From the NCBI GenBank assembly GCA_024224295.1, contig JAAENN010000188.1:1-62580 (forward strand): DNA of 62,580 nucleotides, written 5' to 3'. Position 1 is the first letter of the stretch. Every line of letters starts with the position of its first letter. This DNA comes from Shimia sp. Its GTDB lineage: Bacteria; Pseudomonadota; Alphaproteobacteria; Rhodobacterales; Rhodobacteraceae. Below the pieces are notes generated by a model. The model searched no databases, was not told where the DNA came from, and was given only the letters and a program-made list of their open reading frames with translations. Positions 44,825-52,740 of this stretch are shown in pieces. The position numbers and the translations under genes are program-made.

Positions 44825-44839
44825 TTAAGATTTTGTTAA
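44825..44839 (-). promoter_or_regulatory. Candidate CtrA binding site (TTAA-N7-TTAA)
   Basis: TTAA gattttg TTAA matches the full CtrA site of alphaproteobacteria exactly. It lies upstream of the receiver/GGDEF-like gene (start 44672) in a gene-free stretch, so that gene is the natural target. Confidence 0.55.
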
Positions 44840-44957
44840 CCCAGGTTTCTATGGGGGAAATAGGGCAGGGTATTGGAAATGCGGCAGGATTTCGGCGCAG
44901 GTCTGCCCAAATCAACCTTGAGGTGAAGATCGGATTCTCACCTCGCGCAAGGTTTTC

Positions 44958-45821
44958 TTAAACAAACTTCCGGAAGATTTTTGTCTGGTCAAACATGTCT
45001 TCCAGCGCATGCATGCGGGACTCCGTCTGATCCCAGCGGGCTTCCTGTACGGCCGCGATCAGGGTTTCAGACAGGAGCATCATAGACACAGTCGAGTCCC
45101 AGGCTGACGGCGCTTCGATGCGACATTTTAGGGAAACATCAGAGTATTGGCTGACTGGGCTTTGCCATTGGTCGGTGATCAGCGCGATTTTGGCGCCACG
45201 TTCCTTCGCGATTTCAGCTAGGCGGAGTGTGGAGTTTTCGTAGCGGCGAATGTCGTAAATCAAAACCACATCGCCTTCGGACATATCCAGTAAATCGTGT
45301 GGCCAGGCATTTGAGGTCCCGCGAATGTGACGCACGCGGGCGCGGATAACCTGCATATGGAGGTGTAGATACTCGCTCAGTGCATGGGTTATTCGACCAC
45401 CGGTGATGTAAAGCGCGCGTTTCTCATCCGCAAGTAATGCGGTTAGCAAATCAAACTGTTCTGAGTCGATATTGGCCAAGGTTTGGCGAATGTTGCTCAT
45501 CACCGCATCGGTGAAGCGGTTGAGAATATGCGCTTCCGGAGCGCTTTGTGCCCAGCTTTCGTGTTTCGCAATGGGATTGGAGAAACGGGCTTCCACCTCC
45601 TGTCGCAGCGTGTCCTGAAACTCTGGGAAGCCAGAGTATCCAAGCTTTTGCACCATGCGGGCCACGGTGGGCGTGGAGACAGAAGCTTTCTCAGCAAGGC
45701 GTGTGATCGAGCCCATACCCGACATCGGATAGTTCTCCAAAATCACACCGGCGAGCTGGCGTTCTGCTCGGGTCAAACTGTCATAAATTTTGTTTATCGT
45801 TTCCTGTGCGGTGTCTTTCAC
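44958..45821 (-). CDS. RpiR/MurR family transcriptional regulator with SIS domain
   Basis: 287 residues from GTG 45821. The N-terminal RpiR helix-turn-helix (residues 1-75) has LTRAERQLAGVILENYP and the recognition part EKASVSTPTVARMVQKLGYSGFPEF. The C-terminal SIS sugar-phosphate-binding fold (about 125-260) shows YITGGRITHALSEYLHLHM and VVLIYDIRRYENSTLRLAEIAKERGAKI (position about 195-222). Divergent from the TRAP/glutamylation operon, it is very probably that operon's regulator, responding to a pathway intermediate. The ligand need not be a sugar phosphate. Confidence 0.92.
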   Translation of the reverse strand: MKDTAQETINKIYDSLTRAERQLAGVILENYPMSGMGSITRLAEKASVSTPTVARMVQKLGYSGFPEFQDTLRQEVEARFSNPIAKHESWAQSAPEAHILNRFTDAVMSNIRQTLANIDSEQFDLLTALLADEKRALYITGGRITHALSEYLHLHMQVIRARVRHIRGTSNAWPHDLLDMSEGDVVLIYDIRRYENSTLRLAEIAKERGAKIALITDQWQSPVSQYSDVSLKCRIEAPSAWDSTVSMMLLSETLIAAVQEARWDQTESRMHALEDMFDQTKIFRKFV

Positions 45822-45879
45822 GGAGGGCTCACTTACTAACTGCTACAAATGTAATCATAGTTTCAAAGTAATCATCTGA

Positions 45880-45909
45880 GAAGAAAAATTTTCAGAATAA
45901 TTATTGACA
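45880..45909. promoter_or_regulatory. Candidate operator/promoter between the RpiR gene and the TRAP operon
   Basis: A palindrome gaaaaattttc (45883-45893) within ctgagaagaaaaattttcag, followed by TTGACAG at 45904-45910 as a -35 candidate reading right. AT-rich palindromes of this kind are typical RpiR targets. No good -10 box is evident. Confidence 0.4.
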
Positions 45910-45967
45910 GGGCGGGTGACTCTGAAGAAGTTTGTTCACAAATGCGACTTGGCACGACAGGACCAAT

Positions 45968-46723
45968 ATGACCCTAGACGATTCAGAGGCGGTGAAGATC
46001 GAAGGCGATATAGCGCCATGCGACGTTCTGTTTGTGTGCGAACACGCCTCATGCAGCTTTCCGCCAGAGTTCGGAGATTTGGGGTTGATTGAGGATGTGC
46101 GTCGCAGTCACGTTGCATGGGATCCTGGCGCGTTGGCATTGTCCCGGGAATTGGCCAAACGTTTCGGTTCGACGCTTGTGGCCGGAGGTGTTTCGAGACT
46201 GCTCTATGATTGCAACCGTCCCCCGGAAGCGCCGGACGCGGTGCCAGTCCAAAGCGAAATTTTTGAGATTCCTGGCAACGCGGATATATCTGAGGCGGAT
46301 CGCCGGGAGCGGGTGGCCCAAATTTATCAACCGTTCAAGGAAGCGGTGGAGCAGGTAATCGAGGTTGTGCACCCGAAGGCGATTGTTACGGTGCATTCGT
46401 TTACTCCCGTGTATCACGGTAATCAGCGCGCAGTAGAAATTGGCATTCTGCATGATCGAGACACTCGGCTGGCCGATCGCATGTTGACGTCCATGGCGGG
46501 CGGGCCTTTTCTTACGCTCCGCAACGACCCCTACGGCCCGGAACACGGTGTGACGCATTCTTTGCGGATCTATGCGTTGCCCAACAAGTTGCCCAACGTG
46601 ATGCTTGAAGTTCGCAATGACCTGTTGGCGGACGATGCCAAGGCCGCGCTGGTTGCTGACGCGCTGGAAGCCGCTATTGCGCAAGGCATGGCAGAACTTC
46701 GCGACGCGGGGGAGATCGTCTGA
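45968..46723 (+). CDS. N-formylglutamate amidohydrolase family protein
   Basis: A 251-residue zinc amidohydrolase-fold enzyme of the HutG/N-formylglutamate deformylase family. ATG 45968 follows AGGA. Conserved stretches are VLFVCEHASCSFPPEF, SHVAWDPGALALSRELA, LLYDCNRPPEAPDAV, VTVHSFTPVYHG and MLEVRNDLL, with His/Asp/Glu ligands. There is no histidine-degradation gene here. As the first gene of an operon with a glutamine synthetase-like ligase, it is better read as the enzyme that hydrolyses an N-substituted or gamma-glutamyl product. That reassignment is inference. Its stop overlaps the next start (TGATG). Confidence 0.9.
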   Translation: MTLDDSEAVKIEGDIAPCDVLFVCEHASCSFPPEFGDLGLIEDVRRSHVAWDPGALALSRELAKRFGSTLVAGGVSRLLYDCNRPPEAPDAVPVQSEIFEIPGNADISEADRRERVAQIYQPFKEAVEQVIEVVHPKAIVTVHSFTPVYHGNQRAVEIGILHDRDTRLADRMLTSMAGGPFLTLRNDPYGPEHGVTHSLRIYALPNKLPNVMLEVRNDLLADDAKAALVADALEAAIAQGMAELRDAGEIV

Positions 46724-47319
46724 TGCCCAGGCTCATTCGCTATTACATCCACGGCGTAGACTGGTTTAACCGAAAGGTTGGCCGATTTGTCATGTATGGC
46801 ATCTTTGTCATGATGGGCATCCTGCTGTGGTCGTCTTTGTCCAAGACCTTCCTGACGCCGTCGATGTGGACGTTGGAGATGGCGCAATTTGCCATGGTGG
46901 CGTATTACGTGCTTGGCGGGCCGTACTCGGTTCAAATGGGGTCCAATGTACGCATGGACTTGTTCTACGGTGAGTGGACGTTGCGCCAGCGGGCGATTGT
47001 TGACGCAATGACCGTCTTTTTCTTGGGGTTCTATCTGGTGATCCTGATTCACGGGGCCGTGGGATCCAGCGCCTACTCATTGGGGCATTTTGGCGTAGAG
47101 CCTTACACCTTCTACAAAGATCTTGTGATGGCCTACGTCACTGGTGGTAAAGAGGCCGCGAGCGAGATCATTGGATATATCGAGCGCAGTCCTACGGCCT
47201 GGCGCCCCGTTCTTTGGCCGATCAAACTCATCATGGTTTTTGGCTTTATTCTTATGCTCTTGCAGGCGATTTCAGAGCTCATGAAAGATATCGCGCGCAT
47301 CCGCGGAGTGGACTACTAA
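46723..47319 (+). CDS. TRAP transporter small permease (DctQ-like)
   Basis: 198 residues with four membrane helices (about 22-42, 55-80, 95-118 and 160-182), the small integral subunit of a TRAP transporter. The conserved MQMAQFAMVAYYVLGGPYS-like stretch and NVRMDLFY follow helix 2. The longer loop between helices 3 and 4 is typical of the TakP-type systems. Coupled to both neighbours by overlapping stop/start codons. Confidence 0.93.
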   Translation: MPRLIRYYIHGVDWFNRKVGRFVMYGIFVMMGILLWSSLSKTFLTPSMWTLEMAQFAMVAYYVLGGPYSVQMGSNVRMDLFYGEWTLRQRAIVDAMTVFFLGFYLVILIHGAVGSSAYSLGHFGVEPYTFYKDLVMAYVTGGKEAASEIIGYIERSPTAWRPVLWPIKLIMVFGFILMLLQAISELMKDIARIRGVDY

Positions 47320-48641
47320 TGTCTTACGAAATGATCGCCATTCTGATGTTCTCGACCATGATGCTGATGCTCATGACTGGGCAGCGTGTCTTTGGCGCAA
47401 TTGGCTTTGTTGGGGTTCTGGCAGCGGTGCTGCTGTGGGGGACCGGTGGCTCTGATATTGGCTTCTCTGCCGCGATGAAACTGATGAAGTGGTATCCGTT
47501 GCTGACGCTGCCGATGTTCATTTTTATGGGCTATGTGCTGAGTGAGTCCAAGATCGCCGACGATCTCTACAAGATGTTCCATGTCTGGATGGGGCCGGTC
47601 AGAGGTGGTCTCGCCATCGGGACCATTCTGTTGATGGTTCTGGTCTCTGCGATGAACGGTTTGAGTGTGGCTGGCATGGCGATTGGCGCCACCATTGCAC
47701 TGCCGGAGCTGCTGAAACGCGGCTATGACAAACGCATGGTCACCGGGGTCATTCAGGCCGGATCCAGCTTGGGTATTCTGGTGCCGCCCTCTGTGGTTCT
47801 AGTGCTCTACGCCATGATTGCTCGGCAGCCTGTTGGGCAGTTGTGGTTGGCTGGTGTTTTCCCGGGCTTGATGATGGCGGCGATGTTCATCCTCTATGTA
47901 GTGATCCGCTGTCGTATCCAACCGGAGCTTGGTCCGGTTTTGCCGGAAGAAGAGCGCAACATCAGCCGCGCTGAAAAGATGAAATTGCTGCGGGCTGGCC
48001 TGCTGCCACTGGTGATCTTCGCCACCATGATGATCCCGTTTGTGAACGGCTGGACTTCGCTTGTGGAAAGCTCCGCTATTGGGGCGATCACAGCTTTTGT
48101 GGTTGCGGTGTTGAAAGGCCGTATGACCCGAGAGGTGTTTGAAAACTCCGTACGCAGCACGCTGGGCATTTCCTGTATGTTCATGTGGATCATTCTTGCG
48201 GCATTGGGTTTTGGTGCGGTGTTTGACGGGCTGGGCGCAGTGAAAGCCATCGATAACCTGTTCACGGAGCAACTGGGTCTTGAGCCATGGATGATCCTGA
48301 TCTTGATGCAGTTGAGCTTCATCATCATGGGCACCTTTCTGGATGACACAGCGATGTTGGTCATCGTGGCGCCGCTCTACGTGCCGCTGGTACAAGCGCT
48401 TGGCTTTGATTTGATTTGGTATGGCGTGCTTTATACGATCACCACTCAGATCGCCTATATGACGCCGCCCTTTGGCTATAACCTGTTTCTTATGCGGGCC
48501 ATGGCGCCCAAAGAAGTCACCCTACGCGACATATATCGCAGCATCGTGCCCTTTGTGGCGGTGATGGTCCTGGCCCTAACGTTGGTCATGGTCTTCCCGC
48601 AGATCGCACTGTGGCTACCAAACTATGTTTACGGAAAATAA
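47319..48641 (+). CDS. TRAP transporter large permease (DctM-like)
   Basis: A 440-residue, roughly 12-helix transport subunit that uses a sodium gradient to import the ligand delivered by the binding protein. ATG 47319 overlaps the dctQ stop (TAATG). Family segments are LPMFIFMGYVLSESKIADDLY, SAMNGLSVAGMAIGATIALPE, SSLGILVPPSVVLVLY and the second inverted repeat FIIMGTFLDDTAMLVIVAPLY. Full length. Confidence 0.96.
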   Translation: MSYEMIAILMFSTMMLMLMTGQRVFGAIGFVGVLAAVLLWGTGGSDIGFSAAMKLMKWYPLLTLPMFIFMGYVLSESKIADDLYKMFHVWMGPVRGGLAIGTILLMVLVSAMNGLSVAGMAIGATIALPELLKRGYDKRMVTGVIQAGSSLGILVPPSVVLVLYAMIARQPVGQLWLAGVFPGLMMAAMFILYVVIRCRIQPELGPVLPEEERNISRAEKMKLLRAGLLPLVIFATMMIPFVNGWTSLVESSAIGAITAFVVAVLKGRMTREVFENSVRSTLGISCMFMWIILAALGFGAVFDGLGAVKAIDNLFTEQLGLEPWMILILMQLSFIIMGTFLDDTAMLVIVAPLYVPLVQALGFDLIWYGVLYTITTQIAYMTPPFGYNLFLMRAMAPKEVTLRDIYRSIVPFVAVMVLALTLVMVFPQIALWLPNYVYGK

Positions 48642-48694
48642 CAACACAAAAGAGCGCCGCGAACGGGGCCGAAACGCAACAAGGAGAGTACGAG

Positions 48695-49723
48695 ATGACG
48701 ACTAGACGTAAGTTTCTTCAGACAGCTGGTGTTGGCGCAATGGCCGCACCTCTGGCGACACCGGCGCTGGCTTCCAGCACCATCAAGTGGCGTATGCAGA
48801 CCTATGCAGGTCCATCGTTGGCAGCACATGTGATTGATCCGGCCATCGAGATGTTCAACAAAATTGCGGGCGACCGCATGCAGATTGAACTGTTCTACGC
48901 TGATCAGCTGGTCCCAACCGGTGAGCTGTTCCGTGCCATGCAAAAAGGCACCATCGATGCGGTGCAATCTGACGATGATTCCATGGCGTCCCCAACCGAA
49001 GTCACCGTGTTTGGCGGCTACTTCCCATTTGGCTCGCGTTACAGCCTCGACGTACCAGTACTGTTCAACCAGTACGGCCTGAACGAAATCTGGGACGAAG
49101 AGTACTCTAAGGTTGGTGTGAAACATATCAGCGCTGGTGCATGGGATCCATGCCACTTTGCCACCAAAGACCCGATTAACTCGCTGGCCGACCTCAAAGG
49201 CAAGCGCGTCTTCACCTTCCCAACTGCGGGCCGCTTCCTGAGCCAGTTTGGCGTGGTTCCTGTGACCCTGCCATGGGAAGACATTGAAGTGGCGGTTCAG
49301 ACCGGCGAGCTCGACGGCATCGCATGGTCCGGTATCACCGAGGATTACACCGTGGGTTGGGCCGACGTGACCAACTACTTCCTGACCAACAACATCTCCG
49401 GCGCATGGGCGGGCAGCTTCTTTGCCAACCAAGGCCGTTGGAACGAACTGCCGGAAGACTTGCAGACGCTGTTCCGCGTCTGCTGTGACCAATCACACTA
49501 TTACCGTCAGTGGTGGTATTGGGGTGGTGAAGCCAACCTACGCGTTAACGGCGACAAGATGCAGCTGACCACTATCCCTGATGATGAATGGGCCACCGTG
49601 GAAACCGCAGCTGTGAAGTTCTGGGATGAAATTGCAGCTGAGAGCCCAACCAAAGCAAAGGTTGTTGAGATCTTCAAAAAGTACAACGCGGACATGCAGG
49701 CTGCTGGCCGTCCTTACCGCTAA
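48695..49723 (+). CDS. TRAP transporter substrate-binding protein (TakP-like)
   Basis: A 342-residue periplasmic receptor. ATG 48695 (AGGAG 8 nt upstream) opens a Tat-type signal (TRRKFLQTAGVGAMAAPLA, cleavage near ALASS). It has the DctP fold of the TakP branch: IKWRMQTYAGPSLAAH, DPCHFATKDPINSLADLKGK with FTFPTAGRFLSQFG, and the specificity region ELDGIAWSGITEDYTVGWAD. TakP relatives bind 2-oxo acids and other carboxylates, using an Arg that is not obvious at the same place here (GRFL is the best candidate). A ligand with both carboxyl and amino or hydroxyl groups is possible. Confidence 0.93.
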   Translation: MTTRRKFLQTAGVGAMAAPLATPALASSTIKWRMQTYAGPSLAAHVIDPAIEMFNKIAGDRMQIELFYADQLVPTGELFRAMQKGTIDAVQSDDDSMASPTEVTVFGGYFPFGSRYSLDVPVLFNQYGLNEIWDEEYSKVGVKHISAGAWDPCHFATKDPINSLADLKGKRVFTFPTAGRFLSQFGVVPVTLPWEDIEVAVQTGELDGIAWSGITEDYTVGWADVTNYFLTNNISGAWAGSFFANQGRWNELPEDLQTLFRVCCDQSHYYRQWWYWGGEANLRVNGDKMQLTTIPDDEWATVETAAVKFWDEIAAESPTKAKVVEIFKKYNADMQAAGRPYR

Positions 49724-49752
49724 GACTTAGATCTCAGAGTTGAGAAAAATTC

Positions 49753-49782
49753 GAAGCCCCGGTTTGATCGCTGGGGCTTCGG
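49753..49782 (+). promoter_or_regulatory. Intercistronic hairpin after the binding-protein gene
   Basis: A 9-bp perfect stem cgaagcccc/ggggcttcg (49753-49761 with 49774-49782) without a T-run. It probably stabilises the upstream message, so that more binding protein than ligase is made. Confidence 0.55.
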
Positions 49783-49806
49783 TGACACCAAGAGAGAGTG
49801 CATCAG

Positions 49807-51171
49807 ATGTCGGGCAATTTGACCCTAGAAGAGTTGGGCGCGCTGAGCGCCAGCGGCGAAATTGACACCGTTTTGGCCTGCATTGTGGATATGCAAGGCC
49901 GCTTGATGGGTAAGCGTTTTTTGGCGCAGCATTTTGTCGACAGCGCCTGGGAAGAGACCCATTGCTGCAATTATTTGCTGGCAACCGATCTAGAGATGCA
50001 CACGGTGGAAGGTTATGCCTCCACCAGCTGGTCTGCCGGTTATGGCGACTACTTGATGAAGCCGGACCTCACCACGCTGCGCAAAGCGGCTTGGTTGGAG
50101 GGCACCGCCCTAGTGATCTGTGATGTGATGGATCATCACGGTCACCATGATATTGCGCATTCCCCGCGTGGCATGCTGAAGAAGCAAATCGCGCGTTTGG
50201 CGGAGATGGGCTTTGAGGCTGTGTCTGCAACGGAGCTGGAGTTCTTCATCTTTGAGCAGAGCTTTGATGAGTTGGCCAAGATCGGTTACCGCGATTTGAC
50301 CCCGATCAGCCGCTACAATGAAGATTATCACATCCTGCAAACCACCAAAGAAGAAGGCGTTATGCGCACTCTTCGCAATACGCTTTATGCGTCGGGCATT
50401 CCGGTGGAAGGCTCCAAAGGCGAGGCGGAGACAGGGCAGGAAGAGCTTAATATTCGATATGGCAGCGCGATGGATGCTGCGGAAAATCACACCGTGTCCA
50501 AGCACGCCGCCAAGGAAATTGGCTGGCAGAAAGGGCACGCGGTGTCGTTCTTGCCCAAATGGCGTCACGACAAGGTTGGCTCAGCAAGCCATGTGCATCA
50601 GTCGCTCTGGACCAAAGACGGTGTGCCGGCGTTTTTCGATCCAGAGGCTGAGCTGGGCATGTCTGAGTTGGCGCGGCACTATCTTGGCGGGCTGTTGAAA
50701 TACGCAGACGACATCACCGTGTTCCTTGCGCCGTATGTGAACAGCTACAAACGCTTCCAAAAAGGCAGCTTTGCGCCCACGGCCAAAGTTTGGTCTGTCG
50801 ACAACCGCACGGCCGCGTTCCGACTGTGTGGTGATGGCAGCAAAGCGGTGCGGGTTGAATGCCGGGTTCCGGGTGCGGATATGAACCCCTACCTTGCGAT
50901 TGCGGCTATGTTGGCGGCGGGCATCAAGGGCATTGAGGAAAAATGTGATCCGGGTTCCCCGTTGACCGGCGATGCTTATGAGAACAGCAACGAAGAGATT
51001 CCGACCACGTTGAAAGGCGCAACAGATGCCTTACGTGGGTCTAAGATGTTGCGCGAGGCCATGGGGGACAATGTGATCGATCACTACGTGCGCATGGCAG
51101 AATGGGAGCAGGAAGCCTTTGAGGCGGTTGTGACCGATTGGGAAATTGCCCGCGGGTTTGAGCGGGCTTAA
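49807..51171 (+). CDS. Glutamine synthetase family ligase (gamma-glutamyl-amine synthetase-like)
   Basis: 454 residues of the GS fold (beta-Grasp domain about 1-105, catalytic barrel 110-454). Metal-binding Glu residues are in SATELEFFIFEQ and in GEAETGQEELNIRY, and the His in GSASHVHQSLW. The nucleotide/ammonia-side segments are NSYKRFQKGSFAPT and DNRTAAFRL. The Arg-rich R-V-E-C-R-V-P-G-A-D-MNPYLAIAA end is typical of PuuA/IpuC-like enzymes that join glutamate to an amine instead of ammonia. No adenylylation Tyr motif (NLYDLP) is present. In this operon it should gamma-glutamylate the imported amine. The true amine is unknown. Confidence 0.9.
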   Translation: MSGNLTLEELGALSASGEIDTVLACIVDMQGRLMGKRFLAQHFVDSAWEETHCCNYLLATDLEMHTVEGYASTSWSAGYGDYLMKPDLTTLRKAAWLEGTALVICDVMDHHGHHDIAHSPRGMLKKQIARLAEMGFEAVSATELEFFIFEQSFDELAKIGYRDLTPISRYNEDYHILQTTKEEGVMRTLRNTLYASGIPVEGSKGEAETGQEELNIRYGSAMDAAENHTVSKHAAKEIGWQKGHAVSFLPKWRHDKVGSASHVHQSLWTKDGVPAFFDPEAELGMSELARHYLGGLLKYADDITVFLAPYVNSYKRFQKGSFAPTAKVWSVDNRTAAFRLCGDGSKAVRVECRVPGADMNPYLAIAAMLAAGIKGIEEKCDPGSPLTGDAYENSNEEIPTTLKGATDALRGSKMLREAMGDNVIDHYVRMAEWEQEAFEAVVTDWEIARGFERA

Positions 51172-51263
51172 GACCGGAACGAGGGGCACACCTCTCGCAT
51201 CACCGGCGGACTAGTGAACTGAGAAAAGCGGGGCCGTGTGCCCCCTCTGAATGGAGTGTTGCC

Positions 51264-52646
51264 ATGAGCGGCATGTTGACGTGTATTTCTCCGATCGACG
51301 GATCGGTCTTTGCAGAACGCCCGGTGCTGAGCACGGATGAGGCTTTTGCTGCGGTCAAACGCGCAAAGGACGCGCAGAAAGCCTGGGCGGCGCGGCCGTT
51401 GCAGGAGCGGGTTGAGCTGGTGATGGCTGGTGTGACGGCTGTGGGCGCGATGAACGACCAAATCGTGCCGGAGATTGCCAACATGATGGGCCGCCCTGTG
51501 CGCTACGGTGGCGAGTTTGGGGGCTTTAACGAGCGCGCCAGTCATATGGCAAAGATTGCCGAAGAGAGCTTGGCAGATATTCAGGTGGGCGAAGACGAGA
51601 CCTTCAAGCGCTACATCAAACGACTGCCACATGGCGTGGTGTTTGTGGTTGCACCTTGGAACTATCCCTACATGACAGCGATCAACACGGTCGCGCCTGC
51701 GCTGATCGCAGGTAACACCGTGGTGCTGAAGCACGCGACGCAAACCCTGGTCGTGGGTGAGCGCATGGCGCAAGCGTTCCACTCCGCCGGTGTGCCGGAA
51801 GACGTGTTTCAGAACGTATTCCTGAGCCACGGCGTGACAAACGAATTGATTGCGGGCAACGCGTTTGATTTTGTGAATTTCACCGGTTCCGTTGGTGGTG
51901 GTCAGGCAATGGAGCGCGCCGCTGCGGGCACCTTTACTGGTGTCGGTACTGAACTTGGCGGCAAAGATCCGGGCTATGTCATGGAAGACGCTGATATCGA
52001 TGCTGCGGTGGATACACTGATCGACGGCGCGATGTTCAACTCCGGTCAGTGCTGCTGTGGCATTGAGCGTATCTATGTACGCGAGAGCTTGTATGACGAG
52101 TTTGTCGCCAAGGCCGTGGCGATTGTGAAAGGCTTCAAGCTGGGCAATCCGCTGGACGAGGACACCACCATCGGTCCAATGGCGAACGTGCGTTTTGCCA
52201 ATGAAGTGCGCGCACAGATTGCCGAGGCTTTGGAAGCTGGTGCCACCGCGCATATCGAGACCTTTGCCGAAGATGATGGCGGCGCTTACCTGACTCCACA
52301 AATCCTGACCGATGTGACCCACGAGATGCGCGTGATGCGCGATGAGAGCTTTGGCCCGGTTGTCGGCATCATGAAGGTGTCCTCCGATGAGGAAGCCATC
52401 GCGCTGATGAATGACAGCGAATTTGGCCTGACCGCGTCGCTGTGGACCAAAGACGTTGAGCGCGCGGAGCGGGTGGGCAATGAGATCGAGACCGGCACCG
52501 TGTTCATGAACCGGGCTGATTACCTCGATCCGGGCCTGTGCTGGACCGGCTGTAAAAACACAGGTCGTGGCGGTGGGTTGTCGGTGATCGGCTACCAGAA
52601 CCTAACACGACCAAAGAGCTATCACCTGAAAAAGGTGACTGTATAA
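51264..52646 (+). CDS. NAD(P)-dependent aldehyde dehydrogenase
   Basis: 460 residues with the ALDH fold. VVAPWNYPYMTAINTVAPALI is the cofactor-binding stretch (about 130-150). The catalytic Glu lies in GTELGGKDPGYV and the catalytic Cys in MFNSGQCCCGIERIYV, with three consecutive Cys. The motif ESFGPVVGIMKV follows. It is slightly shorter than betaine-aldehyde dehydrogenases and closest in layout to succinate-semialdehyde/gamma-glutamyl-aminoaldehyde types. GGAG stands 8 nt before ATG 51264. It would oxidise the aldehyde made by the downstream alcohol dehydrogenase. Confidence 0.95.
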   Translation: MSGMLTCISPIDGSVFAERPVLSTDEAFAAVKRAKDAQKAWAARPLQERVELVMAGVTAVGAMNDQIVPEIANMMGRPVRYGGEFGGFNERASHMAKIAEESLADIQVGEDETFKRYIKRLPHGVVFVVAPWNYPYMTAINTVAPALIAGNTVVLKHATQTLVVGERMAQAFHSAGVPEDVFQNVFLSHGVTNELIAGNAFDFVNFTGSVGGGQAMERAAAGTFTGVGTELGGKDPGYVMEDADIDAAVDTLIDGAMFNSGQCCCGIERIYVRESLYDEFVAKAVAIVKGFKLGNPLDEDTTIGPMANVRFANEVRAQIAEALEAGATAHIETFAEDDGGAYLTPQILTDVTHEMRVMRDESFGPVVGIMKVSSDEEAIALMNDSEFGLTASLWTKDVERAERVGNEIETGTVFMNRADYLDPGLCWTGCKNTGRGGGLSVIGYQNLTRPKSYHLKKVTV

Positions 52647-52692
52647 ACATGGGGATCCGTTCTCTGTCAGTACAAAAGGGAACGGGTAAACC

Positions 52693-52722
52693 GGGTGCCG
52701 GAGACAGAATGTCCCGGCATCC
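52693..52722 (+). promoter_or_regulatory. Intercistronic hairpin between aldehyde and alcohol dehydrogenase genes
   Basis: A 9-bp stem gggtgccgg/ccggcatcc (one G-T pair; 52693-52701 with 52714-52722), preceded by a weaker hairpin near 52658-52685. There is no real T-run, so it more likely tunes message stability than terminates. Confidence 0.45.
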
Positions 52723-52740
52723 ACATTTTGAGGAAGAACA

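Noticed and set aside
45968..46723. Histidine-degradation HutG assignment
   Set aside because: No hutHUI genes are present, and the operon context (TRAP transporter, GS-like ligase, dehydrogenases) points to a different substrate.
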